From NCBI GenBank assembly GCA_035656335.1, contig DASRSS010000299.1:1-15652 (forward strand): 15,652 nucleotides of DNA, written 5' to 3'. The notes under the pieces are model-generated. The model was not told the DNA's origin. It was given only the letters and a program-made list of their open reading frames with translations, and did not search any database. Both the position numbers and the translations under genes were made by a program. Numbering within the stretch: the first letter of the stretch is position 1; the number at the start of each line of letters is the position of its first letter. This document shows, piece after piece, positions 6,431 to 14,333 of the stretch. The stretch comes from DASRSS01 sp035656335 (GTDB lineage Bacteria; Actinomycetota; Actinomycetes; Mycobacteriales; Jatrophihabitantaceae).

Positions 6431-7750
6431 TTGAAGCGCAAAGCGATCGGCGCACTCGTGGCAGCCGCCGCGATGGCACTCTCCCTCGCCGCCTGCAGCA
6501 GTTCGGGCGGCAACTCGTCCTCGAAGAGCGGCGGCATCAGCCTGAGCACCGACGGTGCGGGCAAGACGATCACGGTCTGGCTGCAGGGCGACGCGAAGGG
6601 CTGGCAGGACGTGGTCGACGAGACCAACCAGCGCTTCGAGCAGGCGACCGGCGCCAAGGTCAACATCGAGTGGCAGAACTGGACCAACTACACGACGAAG
6701 CTCGACTCGATGTTCTCCGGAAGCACCGGCATCCCGGACGTGGTCGAGTTCGGCAACACCCAGACCGCGTCGTACATGGCGGCCGGTGCGCTGGCCGACC
6801 TGACCTCGCTGAAGAGCAAGTTCGACAACAGCTCCGCGTGGATGCAGGGCCTGGCGGACACCGCGAACTACAACGGCAAGCTCTACGCGATCCCCTACTA
6901 CGGCGGCGTCCGCACCGTCATCTACCGCAAGGACCTGTGGAGCGCGGCCGGCATCACCACCCCGCCCACCTCGCTGGCCCAGCTGTACAGCGACCTGGAC
7001 AAGCTCAAGGCGGCGCACGCGGGCGACTCGAGCTTCTCGGCGTTCTACATGCCCGGGCAGTACTGGTACGCGGCGATGACCTTCGTCCACGACGCCGGCG
7101 GCACGATCGCCACCGAGAAGGACGGCAAGTGGACGGCGCAGCTGGAGAGCTCGCAGGCGCAGCAGGGCCTGGAGAACTGGAAGAAGCTGGCGACGGACTA
7201 CTCGGTCGGCGGCGCGACCACGAACGAGGCCAACCAGGACGCCGTGATGGCCAAGGGCCACGTCGCGACGATCTTCGGCAGCGGCTGGGAGATGGGCGTG
7301 GTGGCCGACCCGAAGACCGGTGACCCGAAGCTGAAGGACCAGCTGGCGACGTTCGCGATGCCGAGCCAGACCGACGGCAAGTACATGCCGAGCTTCTTCG
7401 GCGGATCGGACCTGGCGGTGCCGGCCAAGTCGAGCAACGCGGGCCTCGGTGCGGAGTGGATCCAGATCTTCACCGACAACAAGAGCCAGACCCAGCTGGC
7501 CAAGTACGCGATCCCGAACAACACCAACCTGCTCAGCGCGTACAAGGCGCAGTCCGCCGCGAACGTGGTCACCGGGCAGGCCGCGGAGAACACGTGGGTC
7601 ACGCCCACCTCGCCGAACTGGGCGAACGTGGAGAGCGCGAGCGTGCTGCAGAACATGCTGCAGGACATCGTCACCGGCAAGAGCAGCATCGCCGACGCGA
7701 CGAAGGCAGCCGATCAGAAGATCGACAGCACGCTCAACGCCACTGGCTGA
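6431..7750 (+). CDS. Sugar ABC transporter substrate-binding lipoprotein, DasA-like
   Basis: This 439-residue extracellular solute-binding protein (family 1) captures the sugar for the two permeases that follow. The N-terminus is a lipoprotein signal: positive KRK, a hydrophobic core, and lipobox LAAC (19-22), with Cys22 the lipidated residue, then a Ser/Gly-rich linker. Mature-protein signatures include ITVWLQGDAKGWQDVV, an IPDVVEFGNTQ segment and YAIPYYGGVRTVIYRKDLW, typical of oligosaccharide binders. A TTG start at 6431 is preferred because GGAGG (6421-6425) lies 5 nt before it and it gives a standard signal peptide; the ATG at 6419 overlaps the GGAGG and adds four residues. Codon use is especially rich in AAG, GAC and AAC, suggesting high expression. 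With dre sites in its promoter, a chitobiose/GlcNAc or muropeptide-sugar ligand is likely. Confidence 0.88.
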   Translation: MKRKAIGALVAAAAMALSLAACSSSGGNSSSKSGGISLSTDGAGKTITVWLQGDAKGWQDVVDETNQRFEQATGAKVNIEWQNWTNYTTKLDSMFSGSTGIPDVVEFGNTQTASYMAAGALADLTSLKSKFDNSSAWMQGLADTANYNGKLYAIPYYGGVRTVIYRKDLWSAAGITTPPTSLAQLYSDLDKLKAAHAGDSSFSAFYMPGQYWYAAMTFVHDAGGTIATEKDGKWTAQLESSQAQQGLENWKKLATDYSVGGATTNEANQDAVMAKGHVATIFGSGWEMGVVADPKTGDPKLKDQLATFAMPSQTDGKYMPSFFGGSDLAVPAKSSNAGLGAEWIQIFTDNKSQTQLAKYAIPNNTNLLSAYKAQSAANVVTGQAAENTWVTPTSPNWANVESASVLQNMLQDIVTGKSSIADATKAADQKIDSTLNATG

Positions 7751-7777
7751 CGCCCGCAACAAGGCGTAGGTCTTTCA

Positions 7778-7811
7778 GGGCCGGTGCCGGATCGACATCC
7801 GGCACCGGCCC
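7778..7811 (+). terminator. Strong intercistronic stem-loop (partial terminator or mRNA stabiliser)
   Basis: GGGCCGGTGCCGGAT (7778-7792) and its exact reverse complement (7797-7811) form a perfect 15-bp stem closed by the tetraloop CGAC. It lies 27 bp after the binding-protein stop and 25 bp before the first permease start. No T-run follows, so it more likely protects the upstream transcript or partly attenuates than fully terminates, giving excess binding protein over permease. Confidence 0.75.
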
Positions 7812-7836
7812 GTTCCACGAGAGGCGGCGATCCGCA

Positions 7837-8829
7837 ATGACCGCAGCGGGACACGCACCACCGGTGGCCCAGGACCCGACCGAGCCGTCCAGTGGCAATC
7901 GGCCGCGGCGGCGCCGCCGGGTCGGTGGTTACCGGGCCGCCGGGCTGCCGTACCTGTTGATCGTCCCGGCCACCGCGATCGTGCTGGCCGTCGCCGGCTG
8001 GCCACTGGTAAAGATCATCCTGCTGTCGCTGTCCAAGCAGGAGAGCGGCAAGTACGCGCTGTTCCACAACCGCGGCACGACGCCGTTCACCGGCTTTCAC
8101 AACTTCGCGAACGTCCTCGGGGACTCCACGTTCTGGACGGTCGTGTTCCGCACGATCGTGTTCACGGCCGTCAACGTCGGGCTGAGCCTGTTGCTCGGCA
8201 TCGGCATCGCGCTGTTGCTGAACCGGGTGTCGAACTGGGCGCGGCTGCTGCTCACCGGCGTCCTGCTGTTCGTCTGGGCCGTGCCGACAACCGTGTCCAG
8301 CCAGGTCTTCTACTGGCTGTTCAACAACCAGTTCGGCCTGGTGAACTGGCTGCTCGACAAGCTGCCCGGCGTGAACATGCGCGGGCACGACTGGTTCGCC
8401 GACCCGATCCAGGGCTTCGGCGTGATCACGCTCGTCGTCGTCTGGGGCGCGCTGCCGCTGCTCGCGATCTCGCTGCACGCCGGCCTGACCCAGGTCCCGG
8501 GCGAACTCCTGGACGCCGCCCGCGTCGACGGCGCGTCCTCCTGGCAGGCGTTCCGCAGCGTCACGCTCCCCCACCTGCGGCCGCTGCTCGTCATCCTGAC
8601 AACGCTGTCGATCATCTGGGACTTCGGCGTGTTCAACCAAATCTTCTTCATGCGCAACGGGCATCCCGAACCCGGCTACCAGACGATCGGCGTCTACATG
8701 TACGCCGAGGGCGTGGGCAGCAGCCACTACAACCTCGGCTCCACGATCGCGGTGCTGATGATGGTCTGCGTGTTCGCGATGATGGCCGTCTATATCCGGC
8801 AACTGATCCGGATGGGGGATGCCGAATGA
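7837..8829 (+). CDS. Sugar ABC transporter permease, MalF-like (DasB-like)
   Basis: This 330-residue inner-membrane subunit is the first of the permease pair. An Arg-rich cytoplasmic N-terminus (RPRRRRR, 22-28) precedes the first helix (about 36-63). Further hydrophobic helices lie at about 103-128, 136-160, 193-213, 250-270 and 300-322. The EAA motif that docks the ATPase is at about 222-241 (GELLDAARVDGASSWQAFRS). It belongs to the carbohydrate uptake transporter-1 family, as do DasB and MalF. The ATG at 7837 is the first credible start after the stem-loop; upstream in-frame sequence overlaps the lipoprotein gene. The Shine-Dalgarno is weak and distant (AGAGG, 7820-7824). The stop overlaps the next start (ATGA). 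No ATPase gene follows. Confidence 0.9.
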   Translation: MTAAGHAPPVAQDPTEPSSGNRPRRRRRVGGYRAAGLPYLLIVPATAIVLAVAGWPLVKIILLSLSKQESGKYALFHNRGTTPFTGFHNFANVLGDSTFWTVVFRTIVFTAVNVGLSLLLGIGIALLLNRVSNWARLLLTGVLLFVWAVPTTVSSQVFYWLFNNQFGLVNWLLDKLPGVNMRGHDWFADPIQGFGVITLVVVWGALPLLAISLHAGLTQVPGELLDAARVDGASSWQAFRSVTLPHLRPLLVILTTLSIIWDFGVFNQIFFMRNGHPEPGYQTIGVYMYAEGVGSSHYNLGSTIAVLMMVCVFAMMAVYIRQLIRMGDAE

Positions 8830-9737
8830 GCGCGACGACGCTCGGCGCGCCCGCGGCCGTCACCGATACCGAGGGCACTGACACGAAGCAGCGCCCGCGA
8901 CGCGCGCGCCGCGGCCGCTCGGTCTGGGGCTGGAACACGCTCGCGGTCGCCCTGTCGGTGATCTTCGGCCTGCCGATCTACTGGATGATCATCACCGCGT
9001 TCATGACCGGCGCCGACCTCAGCAAGACCACGCCGCAGTTCGTCCCGATGCACCCGACGCTGCGCGCGTTCCGCGAGATCCTCAGCGATCCCGTCTTCCG
9101 GCAGAACCTGCTGAACACGTTGATCATCACGCTGTCGGCGGTCGTGATCAGCCTGGTCGTCGGCTTCTTCGGCGCGCTGGCCATCGCCCGCTTCCGCTTC
9201 GCCGGCCGCAAGGTATTCGTGCTGACGATCCTGGTCGTGCAGATGATCCCGCTGCTGGCGTTGACGATCCCGCTGAGCCTGCTGCTCGACCAGTTCCACC
9301 TGAAGAACAGCCTGATCGGCGTCATCCTGTCGTACCTGATCTTCTCGATGCCGTACACCGTGTGGACGCTGCGCGCGTTCATCGCGGGGATCCCCAAGGA
9401 GCTGGACGAGGCCGCGATGGTCGACGGCTGCACGCGCTGGCAGACGTTCTACAAGGTGATCCTGCCGCTCACCGGCCCGGGACTGATCGCCACCGGCGTC
9501 TACTGCTGGATCCTCGCCTGGAACGAGTTCGTCGTCGCGAACACGCTGCTGCTGGACAACAACAAGCAGACGTTGATGGTGTACCTGCTGCAGTTCCAGA
9601 CCAGCTCGACGCACGGCGCCGACTACGGCGGCATGATGGCCGCCGCGACGCTGACGTCGCTGCCCGTGGTCGTGCTGTTCATCGTGTTCCAGCGGCGCAT
9701 CTCGGCCGGTCTCACGTCGGGTGCGGTGAAGGGCTGA
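8826..9737 (+). CDS. Carbohydrate ABC transporter permease, MalG-like (DasC-like)
   Basis: This 303-residue protein is the second permease subunit, pairing with the upstream one to form the sugar channel. A basic N-terminal tail (QRPRRARRGR, 22-31) is followed by helices at about 35-60, 96-121, 128-155, 161-181, 218-238 and 270-288. The EAA loop is IPKELDEAAMVDGCTRWQTF (189-208), with the usual MalG-type spacing. The start codon overlaps the previous stop (ATGA), and its own stop shares one base with the nagA start (TGATG), so expression is tightly coupled. As in Streptomyces das operons there is no dedicated ATPase, implying a shared MsiK-type ATPase elsewhere in the genome. Confidence 0.9.
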   Translation: MSATTLGAPAAVTDTEGTDTKQRPRRARRGRSVWGWNTLAVALSVIFGLPIYWMIITAFMTGADLSKTTPQFVPMHPTLRAFREILSDPVFRQNLLNTLIITLSAVVISLVVGFFGALAIARFRFAGRKVFVLTILVVQMIPLLALTIPLSLLLDQFHLKNSLIGVILSYLIFSMPYTVWTLRAFIAGIPKELDEAAMVDGCTRWQTFYKVILPLTGPGLIATGVYCWILAWNEFVVANTLLLDNNKQTLMVYLLQFQTSSTHGADYGGMMAAATLTSLPVVVLFIVFQRRISAGLTSGAVKG

Positions 9738-10858
9738 TGACGGTCCTCACCGGAGCCCGGGTGGTCACACCGTCCGGGGTGCTCGACGACGGCTGGGTGC
9801 GGGTCGACGCGTCGACCGGGCGCATCGACGCGGTATGCAGCGGCGCACTGCCCGCGGGCGAACGGCAGCCGGTCTCCGGCTGGCTGCTGCCCGGCTTCAT
9901 CGACGTGCACGTGCACGGCGGCGGCGGGTACGACTTCACCGCGTCGGCGGACGATCTCGCCGGCGGCGTCGCGTTCCACCGCAGGCACGGGACGACCGGC
10001 ACGGTGGTCTCGCTGATGGCCGGACCCGTCGACGCCATGTGCGAGCAGCTCGGCTGGGTGACCGAACTGGCGCGCGACGGCGCGGTGCTCGGCGCGCACC
10101 TCGAGGGACCGTTCCTTGCGCCGGGACGGTGCGGCGCGCAGAACCCCGCGCACCTGCTCGCCCCCGACCTGCCGATGCTCGGCAAGCTGCTCGACGCCGG
10201 CCAGGGATTCGTCCGCACCATGACCGTCGCGCCCGAATTGGACGGCGCCGGCGCGCTCATCGGCGAGGCGATTCGGGCGGGCGTGATCGCAGCGATCGGG
10301 CACACCACGGCCACGTACGAGCAGGCGCGAGCCGGCTTCGACGCCGGCGCGAACCTGGCCACGCACCTGTTCAACGCGATGGGCCCGATCAGCCAGCGGG
10401 CGCCGGGCCCCGCGATCGCCGCCCTCGACGCCGGCGGGTACCTGGAGTTGATCAACGACGGCGTGCACGTGCACGAGTCGCTCGTGCGGCTGGTGGCCCG
10501 GCTGGCGCCCGACCGGCTGGTGCTGATCACCGACTCGATCAGCGCGGCAGGGATGACCGACGGGCACTACCGGCTCGGCGACCGCGACGTGCACGTCACC
10601 GGCGGCCGGGCCCAGCTCGAGCCCGGCGGCGCGCTGGCCGGCAGCACGCTGACCATGGCGGCTGCGGTCCGGCACGCCGTCGACGGCGTCGGGCTGCCGA
10701 TCGAACTGGCCGCGGCCGCGGCGGCGACGAACCCGGCGGCGCTGCTGGGCCTGTCCGGCGACCGCGGCGCGATCGCGTCCGGGCTGCGCGCCGACCTCGT
10801 GCTGCTGGACGACCGGCTCGCCGTGGACAAGGTCATGGTCGCCGGTAGCTGGATCTGA
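9737..10858 (+). CDS. nagA: N-acetylglucosamine-6-phosphate deacetylase
   Basis: NagA hydrolyses GlcNAc-6-phosphate to GlcN-6-phosphate and acetate, feeding the SIS-type deaminase and generating a DasR inducer. The 373-residue protein is a metal-dependent amidohydrolase. Visible active-site elements are HVHGGGG (H58, H60), HLEGPF (E123, metal ligand), GHT (H189), THLFNAM (H210), INDGVHVH (239-246) and the catalytic aspartate D266 in TDSISAAG. Length and motif spacing are normal for the family. The ATG at 9737 overlaps the permease stop by one base; the open frame further upstream lies inside the permease gene. It is the last gene of the uptake operon and links both operons metabolically, since MurQ also produces its substrate. 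Confidence 0.95.
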   Translation: MTVLTGARVVTPSGVLDDGWVRVDASTGRIDAVCSGALPAGERQPVSGWLLPGFIDVHVHGGGGYDFTASADDLAGGVAFHRRHGTTGTVVSLMAGPVDAMCEQLGWVTELARDGAVLGAHLEGPFLAPGRCGAQNPAHLLAPDLPMLGKLLDAGQGFVRTMTVAPELDGAGALIGEAIRAGVIAAIGHTTATYEQARAGFDAGANLATHLFNAMGPISQRAPGPAIAALDAGGYLELINDGVHVHESLVRLVARLAPDRLVLITDSISAAGMTDGHYRLGDRDVHVTGGRAQLEPGGALAGSTLTMAAAVRHAVDGVGLPIELAAAAAATNPAALLGLSGDRGAIASGLRADLVLLDDRLAVDKVMVAGSWI

Positions 10859-10871
10859 GCGGCGCCCTTCC

Positions 10872-10877
10872 TAGGAT
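10872..10877 (+). promoter_or_regulatory. -10 element suggesting a leaderless transcript
   Basis: TAGGAT fits the actinobacterial -10 consensus TANNNT and ends 6 nt before the ATG at 10884, placing +1 at or next to the start codon. No credible Shine-Dalgarno precedes that ATG. No clear -35 is visible, which is common in such promoters. Confidence 0.55.
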
Positions 10878-10883
10878 CGTCGC

Positions 10884-11522
10884 ATGACCGCGCGCGCCGA
10901 GGGTGCCGACAGCGACACTTGCGATCACGCATACGCGCCCGGGCGCCTCGACGCCGCCGCGCTGCTGGAATGGACGCGCAAATGGCGCTGGTACCAGCGC
11001 TCGCGGCTGCCGTGGAACCGGATCGCGCTGCACGCCGAACTCGCCCGGCGGCACGCATTCGCGCGCGGGCCGATGCACGGGAACGTGCTGGAAATGCTGC
11101 GCGAGGGACGGCTGCGGATCGGCCCGCAGGCGTATTTCGAACCGGGCGTCTGGCTGACGTCGGACACCGGGCAGATCAGCATCGGCGCCGGTTCGCTGCT
11201 GAACCTGAACGTGATGGTTGCGGCGCTCGAGCGCGTCGAGATCGGCGCGCACTGCATGCTCGCGAACGGCTGCCTGGTCACCGACGCCAACCACCGCTAC
11301 GACGACCCGGTCCGTCCCGTCCCGTGGCAGGGCTTCACCAGCAAGGGCGCGACGGTCATCGGCGACAACGCCTGGCTGGGCGCCAACGTCGTGGTGACCA
11401 GCGGCGTGAACATCGGGCGCAGATGCGTGATCGGCGCCAATTCGGTCGTCACCACCGACCTGCCCGAATTCACGGTCGCGGTCGGCGCGCCCGCGAAAGT
11501 CGTCGCGACAATCGCGCACTGA
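10884..11522 (+). CDS. Hexapeptide-repeat (left-handed beta-helix) acyltransferase
   Basis: This 212-residue protein has imperfect [LIV]-G-x4 hexapeptide repeats from about residue 77 to 200 (RIGPQAYFEPG, SIGAGSLLN, EIGAHCMLANG, VIGDNAWLGANVV, NIGRRCVIGANSVV), ending in the usual VGAPAKVV. The loop DANHRYDDP contains a likely catalytic His137, as in NodL, maltose/galactoside O-acetyltransferase and VatD-type enzymes. It would transfer an acetyl or other acyl group to a sugar or small molecule; the acceptor is unknown. The N-terminal 75 residues (rich in Arg/Trp) are not recognised. It lies 25 bp after nagA but has its own likely promoter, so it need not belong to the amino-sugar regulon. O-acetylation of a cell-wall or surface sugar would fit the context but is speculation. 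Confidence 0.85.
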   Translation: MTARAEGADSDTCDHAYAPGRLDAAALLEWTRKWRWYQRSRLPWNRIALHAELARRHAFARGPMHGNVLEMLREGRLRIGPQAYFEPGVWLTSDTGQISIGAGSLLNLNVMVAALERVEIGAHCMLANGCLVTDANHRYDDPVRPVPWQGFTSKGATVIGDNAWLGANVVVTSGVNIGRRCVIGANSVVTTDLPEFTVAVGAPAKVVATIAH

Positions 11523-11611
11523 GCGGAATTGACCATTTTGGCCTGACGTAAAAAGCGAAAAGCTAGAACGAGATTCAGTTCGCGCCTCAACATTCACGAC
11601 CGGTGGACGAA
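11523..11611 (+). promoter_or_regulatory. AT-rich gap before the first c-di-GMP gene, probable promoter region
   Basis: This 89-bp stretch is clearly more AT-rich than its surroundings, with A-runs at 11550-11562. TTGACC at 11529-11534 could be a -35, and TAGAAC at 11564 a -10, but their spacing (29 bp) does not fit a single promoter. No terminator hairpin for the acyltransferase gene is visible. Confidence 0.3.
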
Positions 11612-14269
11612 ATGACCACCATGGCGCTTCCAGGGACTCGTCGCGATGGCGGCCGCTTGCGTACGCGGCTGCTGGTTCTCGTGCTGGTCCCGTTGCTCGG
11701 TGTCGCGGCCTTCGCCGCGGCCGAGATCAACTCGCGCAGCTCGAGTGCGCAGAACGCCCGCCAGGTCGAGAACCTGCTCACCACCGCCGCGCACGCGTCC
11801 AAGGCACGCACCGGCCTGATGCAGGAGTTGGTGCCCAGCCTGGCGCGCGCGATCCTGCAGGTGCCGATCGTCGCCGCGAAGCTGCACATCACCTCGGTGA
11901 GCATCGCGCAGCTGGGGCTCTCCGACGCGCAGGTGGTCGCGCTGCGTGAGCGCACCGACACCGCGATGACCGCGCTGGAGAAGGATCGGCGGACGCACCA
12001 GCTCGCCGCCCAGCTGGAGCCGCAGATCACGCTGATGCGCCGCCAGATCGACTCGGGCGTGGCGATCCCCGCCGCCTTCGACCTGGCGCTGAAGCTGATC
12101 AACCGGCTCACCACCGCGCAGAACAACATCGTCGCGGACGCGACCGGCACCGGCGTCGTGGACGCCGCGAGCACGGCCGCGCGCGATCTCGACCGCGCCA
12201 CCCAGGTGATCCAGCTGGCCGAGCTGGAGCTGCCGCGCCTCGCCGCGGTGCTCTTCCCCGAACTCGCACCGCCGTCGGAGTCCGCGGTCGTCGTGCAGGA
12301 GTGGCTGCAGGTGTGGGGCGGCTACACCACCGCCTACTCCACGCTGCTCACACAGGGCTCGAAGTCGATGGTGGCGGCACTGCGCACGGCGACCTCGACC
12401 CCCGAGGCGAAGTTCTTCGACCGGACGGCCGCCGCGGCCGCGAAGAACCCGTCGATCGTCCAGGTCGACACGCTGATCCAGCTGTACCGCGCCGGGCAGG
12501 CGCGCAGCGTCGCGCTCGGCAAGGTGCTCGACCTCGCCGTGAACAACGCGCTGTCGGCCGCGGCCGCGCAGCGGCACTCCGCGGTCGTCGCGCTCTGGAC
12601 GATCGCCGCGATCGTGCTCGCCGTGTTCCTCGCGTCCGTGCTCATCGGCTGGTGGATGCTGCGCTCGCTCGCCCGACCGCTGCAGAACCTCGCCAACAGC
12701 GCGCGCAAGGTCAGCGAGGGCGTGCTGGACGACGTCCCGGTGGACGGCCCGCACGAGGTCCGCACCGCGGCCCGCGGCCTGGCCGCCGCGGTCGCCAACC
12801 TGCGGAACATCGAGGCACAGGCGGCCGCCGTCGCCGCCGGCGAGCTCGACAGCGACGTGGTGCGCCGCCCGCTGCCCGGCCCGCTGGGCGAGGTCGTCCA
12901 CGCCTCCGTCGAGACGATCGTTGGCGCGATCCACGAGCGCGACGCGGCGCAGACCGACCTCGCGTACCGCGCGGCACACGACCCGCTCACCGAGCTGACC
13001 AACCGCGCGCAGGCGATGGTGGCGATCGAGCGCTCGCTGCACCGGGCCCAGCGCAACGGCACCGGAACCGGCCTGATGTTCGTCGACCTGGACCACTTCA
13101 AGACCGTGAACGACACGCTCGGCCACGAGGCCGGCGACGCGGTGCTGGTCCGGTGCGCCCGGCGGATGACCGACGTCGTGCGCGGCGGGGACACCGTGGC
13201 GCGACTGGGCGGCGACGAGTTCGTGATCCTGCTGGAGGACATCACCGACGAGACCGACGTCGTCAAGCTCGCCGAGCGGGTCGTCCGCACCCTCGCCGCG
13301 CCGATCCAGCTCGGCCACCGGCAGCTGCACGTCGGCGCCAGCGTGGGCGTGGCGATCTGCACCGACGGCTACATCGACGCCGGCCGCCTGCTCAGCGAGG
13401 CGGACGCGGCCGCGTACCAGGCGAAGAAGGACGGGCGCGGCCGCTACAGCATCTTCAACGACGCCCTGCGCGAGGAGATGGCGCGCCGTGCCGCGCTGGA
13501 CCTGGCGATCGCGGACGGCCTGACCCGCGGCGAGTTCGTGCTGTACTACCAGCCGGTGGTGGACCTGCGCACCGGCCAGCCGCAGGGCGTCGAGGCGCTG
13601 ATCCGCTGGAACCGTCCCGGCCACGGGCTGGTGCCGCCGAACGAATTCATCCCCTCGGCCGAGACGTCCGCCCTGATCAACGACATCGGCCGGTGGACCC
13701 TGTTCGAGGCGACCGCGCAGCTCACCAGGTGGGACCAGGCGATCGGCACCAACAACCTGACCGTCGGCGTGAACATCTCCGGACGGCACCTGTGCAGCGA
13801 CGACCTGCTCAACGACGTCAAGAACGCCCTGGACGCGGCCGGACTGGCCCCGAACCGGCTGATCGTCGAGCTGACCGAGACCGTGCTCGTCGAGAACATG
13901 TCCGCGGCCAGCAACCTGATGGCGCTGCGTGAACTCGGCGTGCAGGTGGCGATCGACGACTTCGGCACCGGCTTCACGTCCATCGGCCAGCTGCTGCGGC
14001 TGCCGATCGACACGCTCAAGATCGACCGCAGCTTCGTGGCGTCGACCGACCCGGCGCATCAGGAGCTGGTGCAGCTGATGGCCCGTGCCGCGCACGCGTT
14101 CGGCCTGCACGTGATCGCCGAGGGTGTCGAGGACGCCACCCAGTTGGGCAACCTGGCCAACTGCGCGGTCGAGGCGGCGCAGGGCTTCCACTTCGCCCGC
14201 CCGCAGGCGGCCGACGACGCCCTGGCCCTGATGCGGCTGCCCGCGCTCCCCGCCTTCGGCGGGCTGTGA
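11612..14269 (+). CDS. Membrane sensor GGDEF-EAL protein (bifunctional c-di-GMP synthase/phosphodiesterase)
   Basis: This 885-residue protein would make and/or degrade cyclic di-GMP. Domain order: membrane helix (19-39), an all-helical extracytoplasmic sensor (40-325), second helix (326-348), HAMP and linker (349-445), GGDEF domain (about 450-615) and EAL domain (about 630-880). The GGDEF motif is intact at 533-537, with an inhibitory-site RxxD (RGGD, 524-527) five residues before it. EAL residues are complete: EALIRW (E661), NIS (N721), ELTET (E754), DDFGTG (782-787), KIDRSF (803-808) and EGVE (837-840), so both activities look possible. The sensor resembles nitrate/nitrite-sensing NIT-type helical domains only loosely. 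Starts at 11603 (GTG), 11612 or 11621 (ATG) are possible; GGTGGA (11602-11607) favours 11612. Confidence 0.88.
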   Translation: MTTMALPGTRRDGGRLRTRLLVLVLVPLLGVAAFAAAEINSRSSSAQNARQVENLLTTAAHASKARTGLMQELVPSLARAILQVPIVAAKLHITSVSIAQLGLSDAQVVALRERTDTAMTALEKDRRTHQLAAQLEPQITLMRRQIDSGVAIPAAFDLALKLINRLTTAQNNIVADATGTGVVDAASTAARDLDRATQVIQLAELELPRLAAVLFPELAPPSESAVVVQEWLQVWGGYTTAYSTLLTQGSKSMVAALRTATSTPEAKFFDRTAAAAAKNPSIVQVDTLIQLYRAGQARSVALGKVLDLAVNNALSAAAAQRHSAVVALWTIAAIVLAVFLASVLIGWWMLRSLARPLQNLANSARKVSEGVLDDVPVDGPHEVRTAARGLAAAVANLRNIEAQAAAVAAGELDSDVVRRPLPGPLGEVVHASVETIVGAIHERDAAQTDLAYRAAHDPLTELTNRAQAMVAIERSLHRAQRNGTGTGLMFVDLDHFKTVNDTLGHEAGDAVLVRCARRMTDVVRGGDTVARLGGDEFVILLEDITDETDVVKLAERVVRTLAAPIQLGHRQLHVGASVGVAICTDGYIDAGRLLSEADAAAYQAKKDGRGRYSIFNDALREEMARRAALDLAIADGLTRGEFVLYYQPVVDLRTGQPQGVEALIRWNRPGHGLVPPNEFIPSAETSALINDIGRWTLFEATAQLTRWDQAIGTNNLTVGVNISGRHLCSDDLLNDVKNALDAAGLAPNRLIVELTETVLVENMSAASNLMALRELGVQVAIDDFGTGFTSIGQLLRLPIDTLKIDRSFVASTDPAHQELVQLMARAAHAFGLHVIAEGVEDATQLGNLANCAVEAAQGFHFARPQAADDALALMRLPALPAFGGL
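12707..12933 (+). repeat. Copy 1 of a conserved HAMP-linker block shared by the tandem paralogues
   Basis: This 227-bp stretch aligns without gaps to 15426-15652 and is nearly identical by eye, while the sensor regions upstream are strongly diverged. It encodes KVSEGVLDDV through VETIVGAI. The similarity reflects gene duplication with strong constraint or gene conversion. Confidence 0.75.
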
Positions 14270-14333
14270 GCTGAGAGACCCGAGCCACGGAGCTTTCAGC
14301 TTCTGCTGCCGCGTGCCGAAGTTCAGATATGTG

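Noticed and set aside
14269..14301. Inverted repeat AGCTGA/TCAGCT after the first c-di-GMP gene
   Set aside because: The stem is 6 bp with a 21-nt loop and no T-run, too weak to call a terminator.
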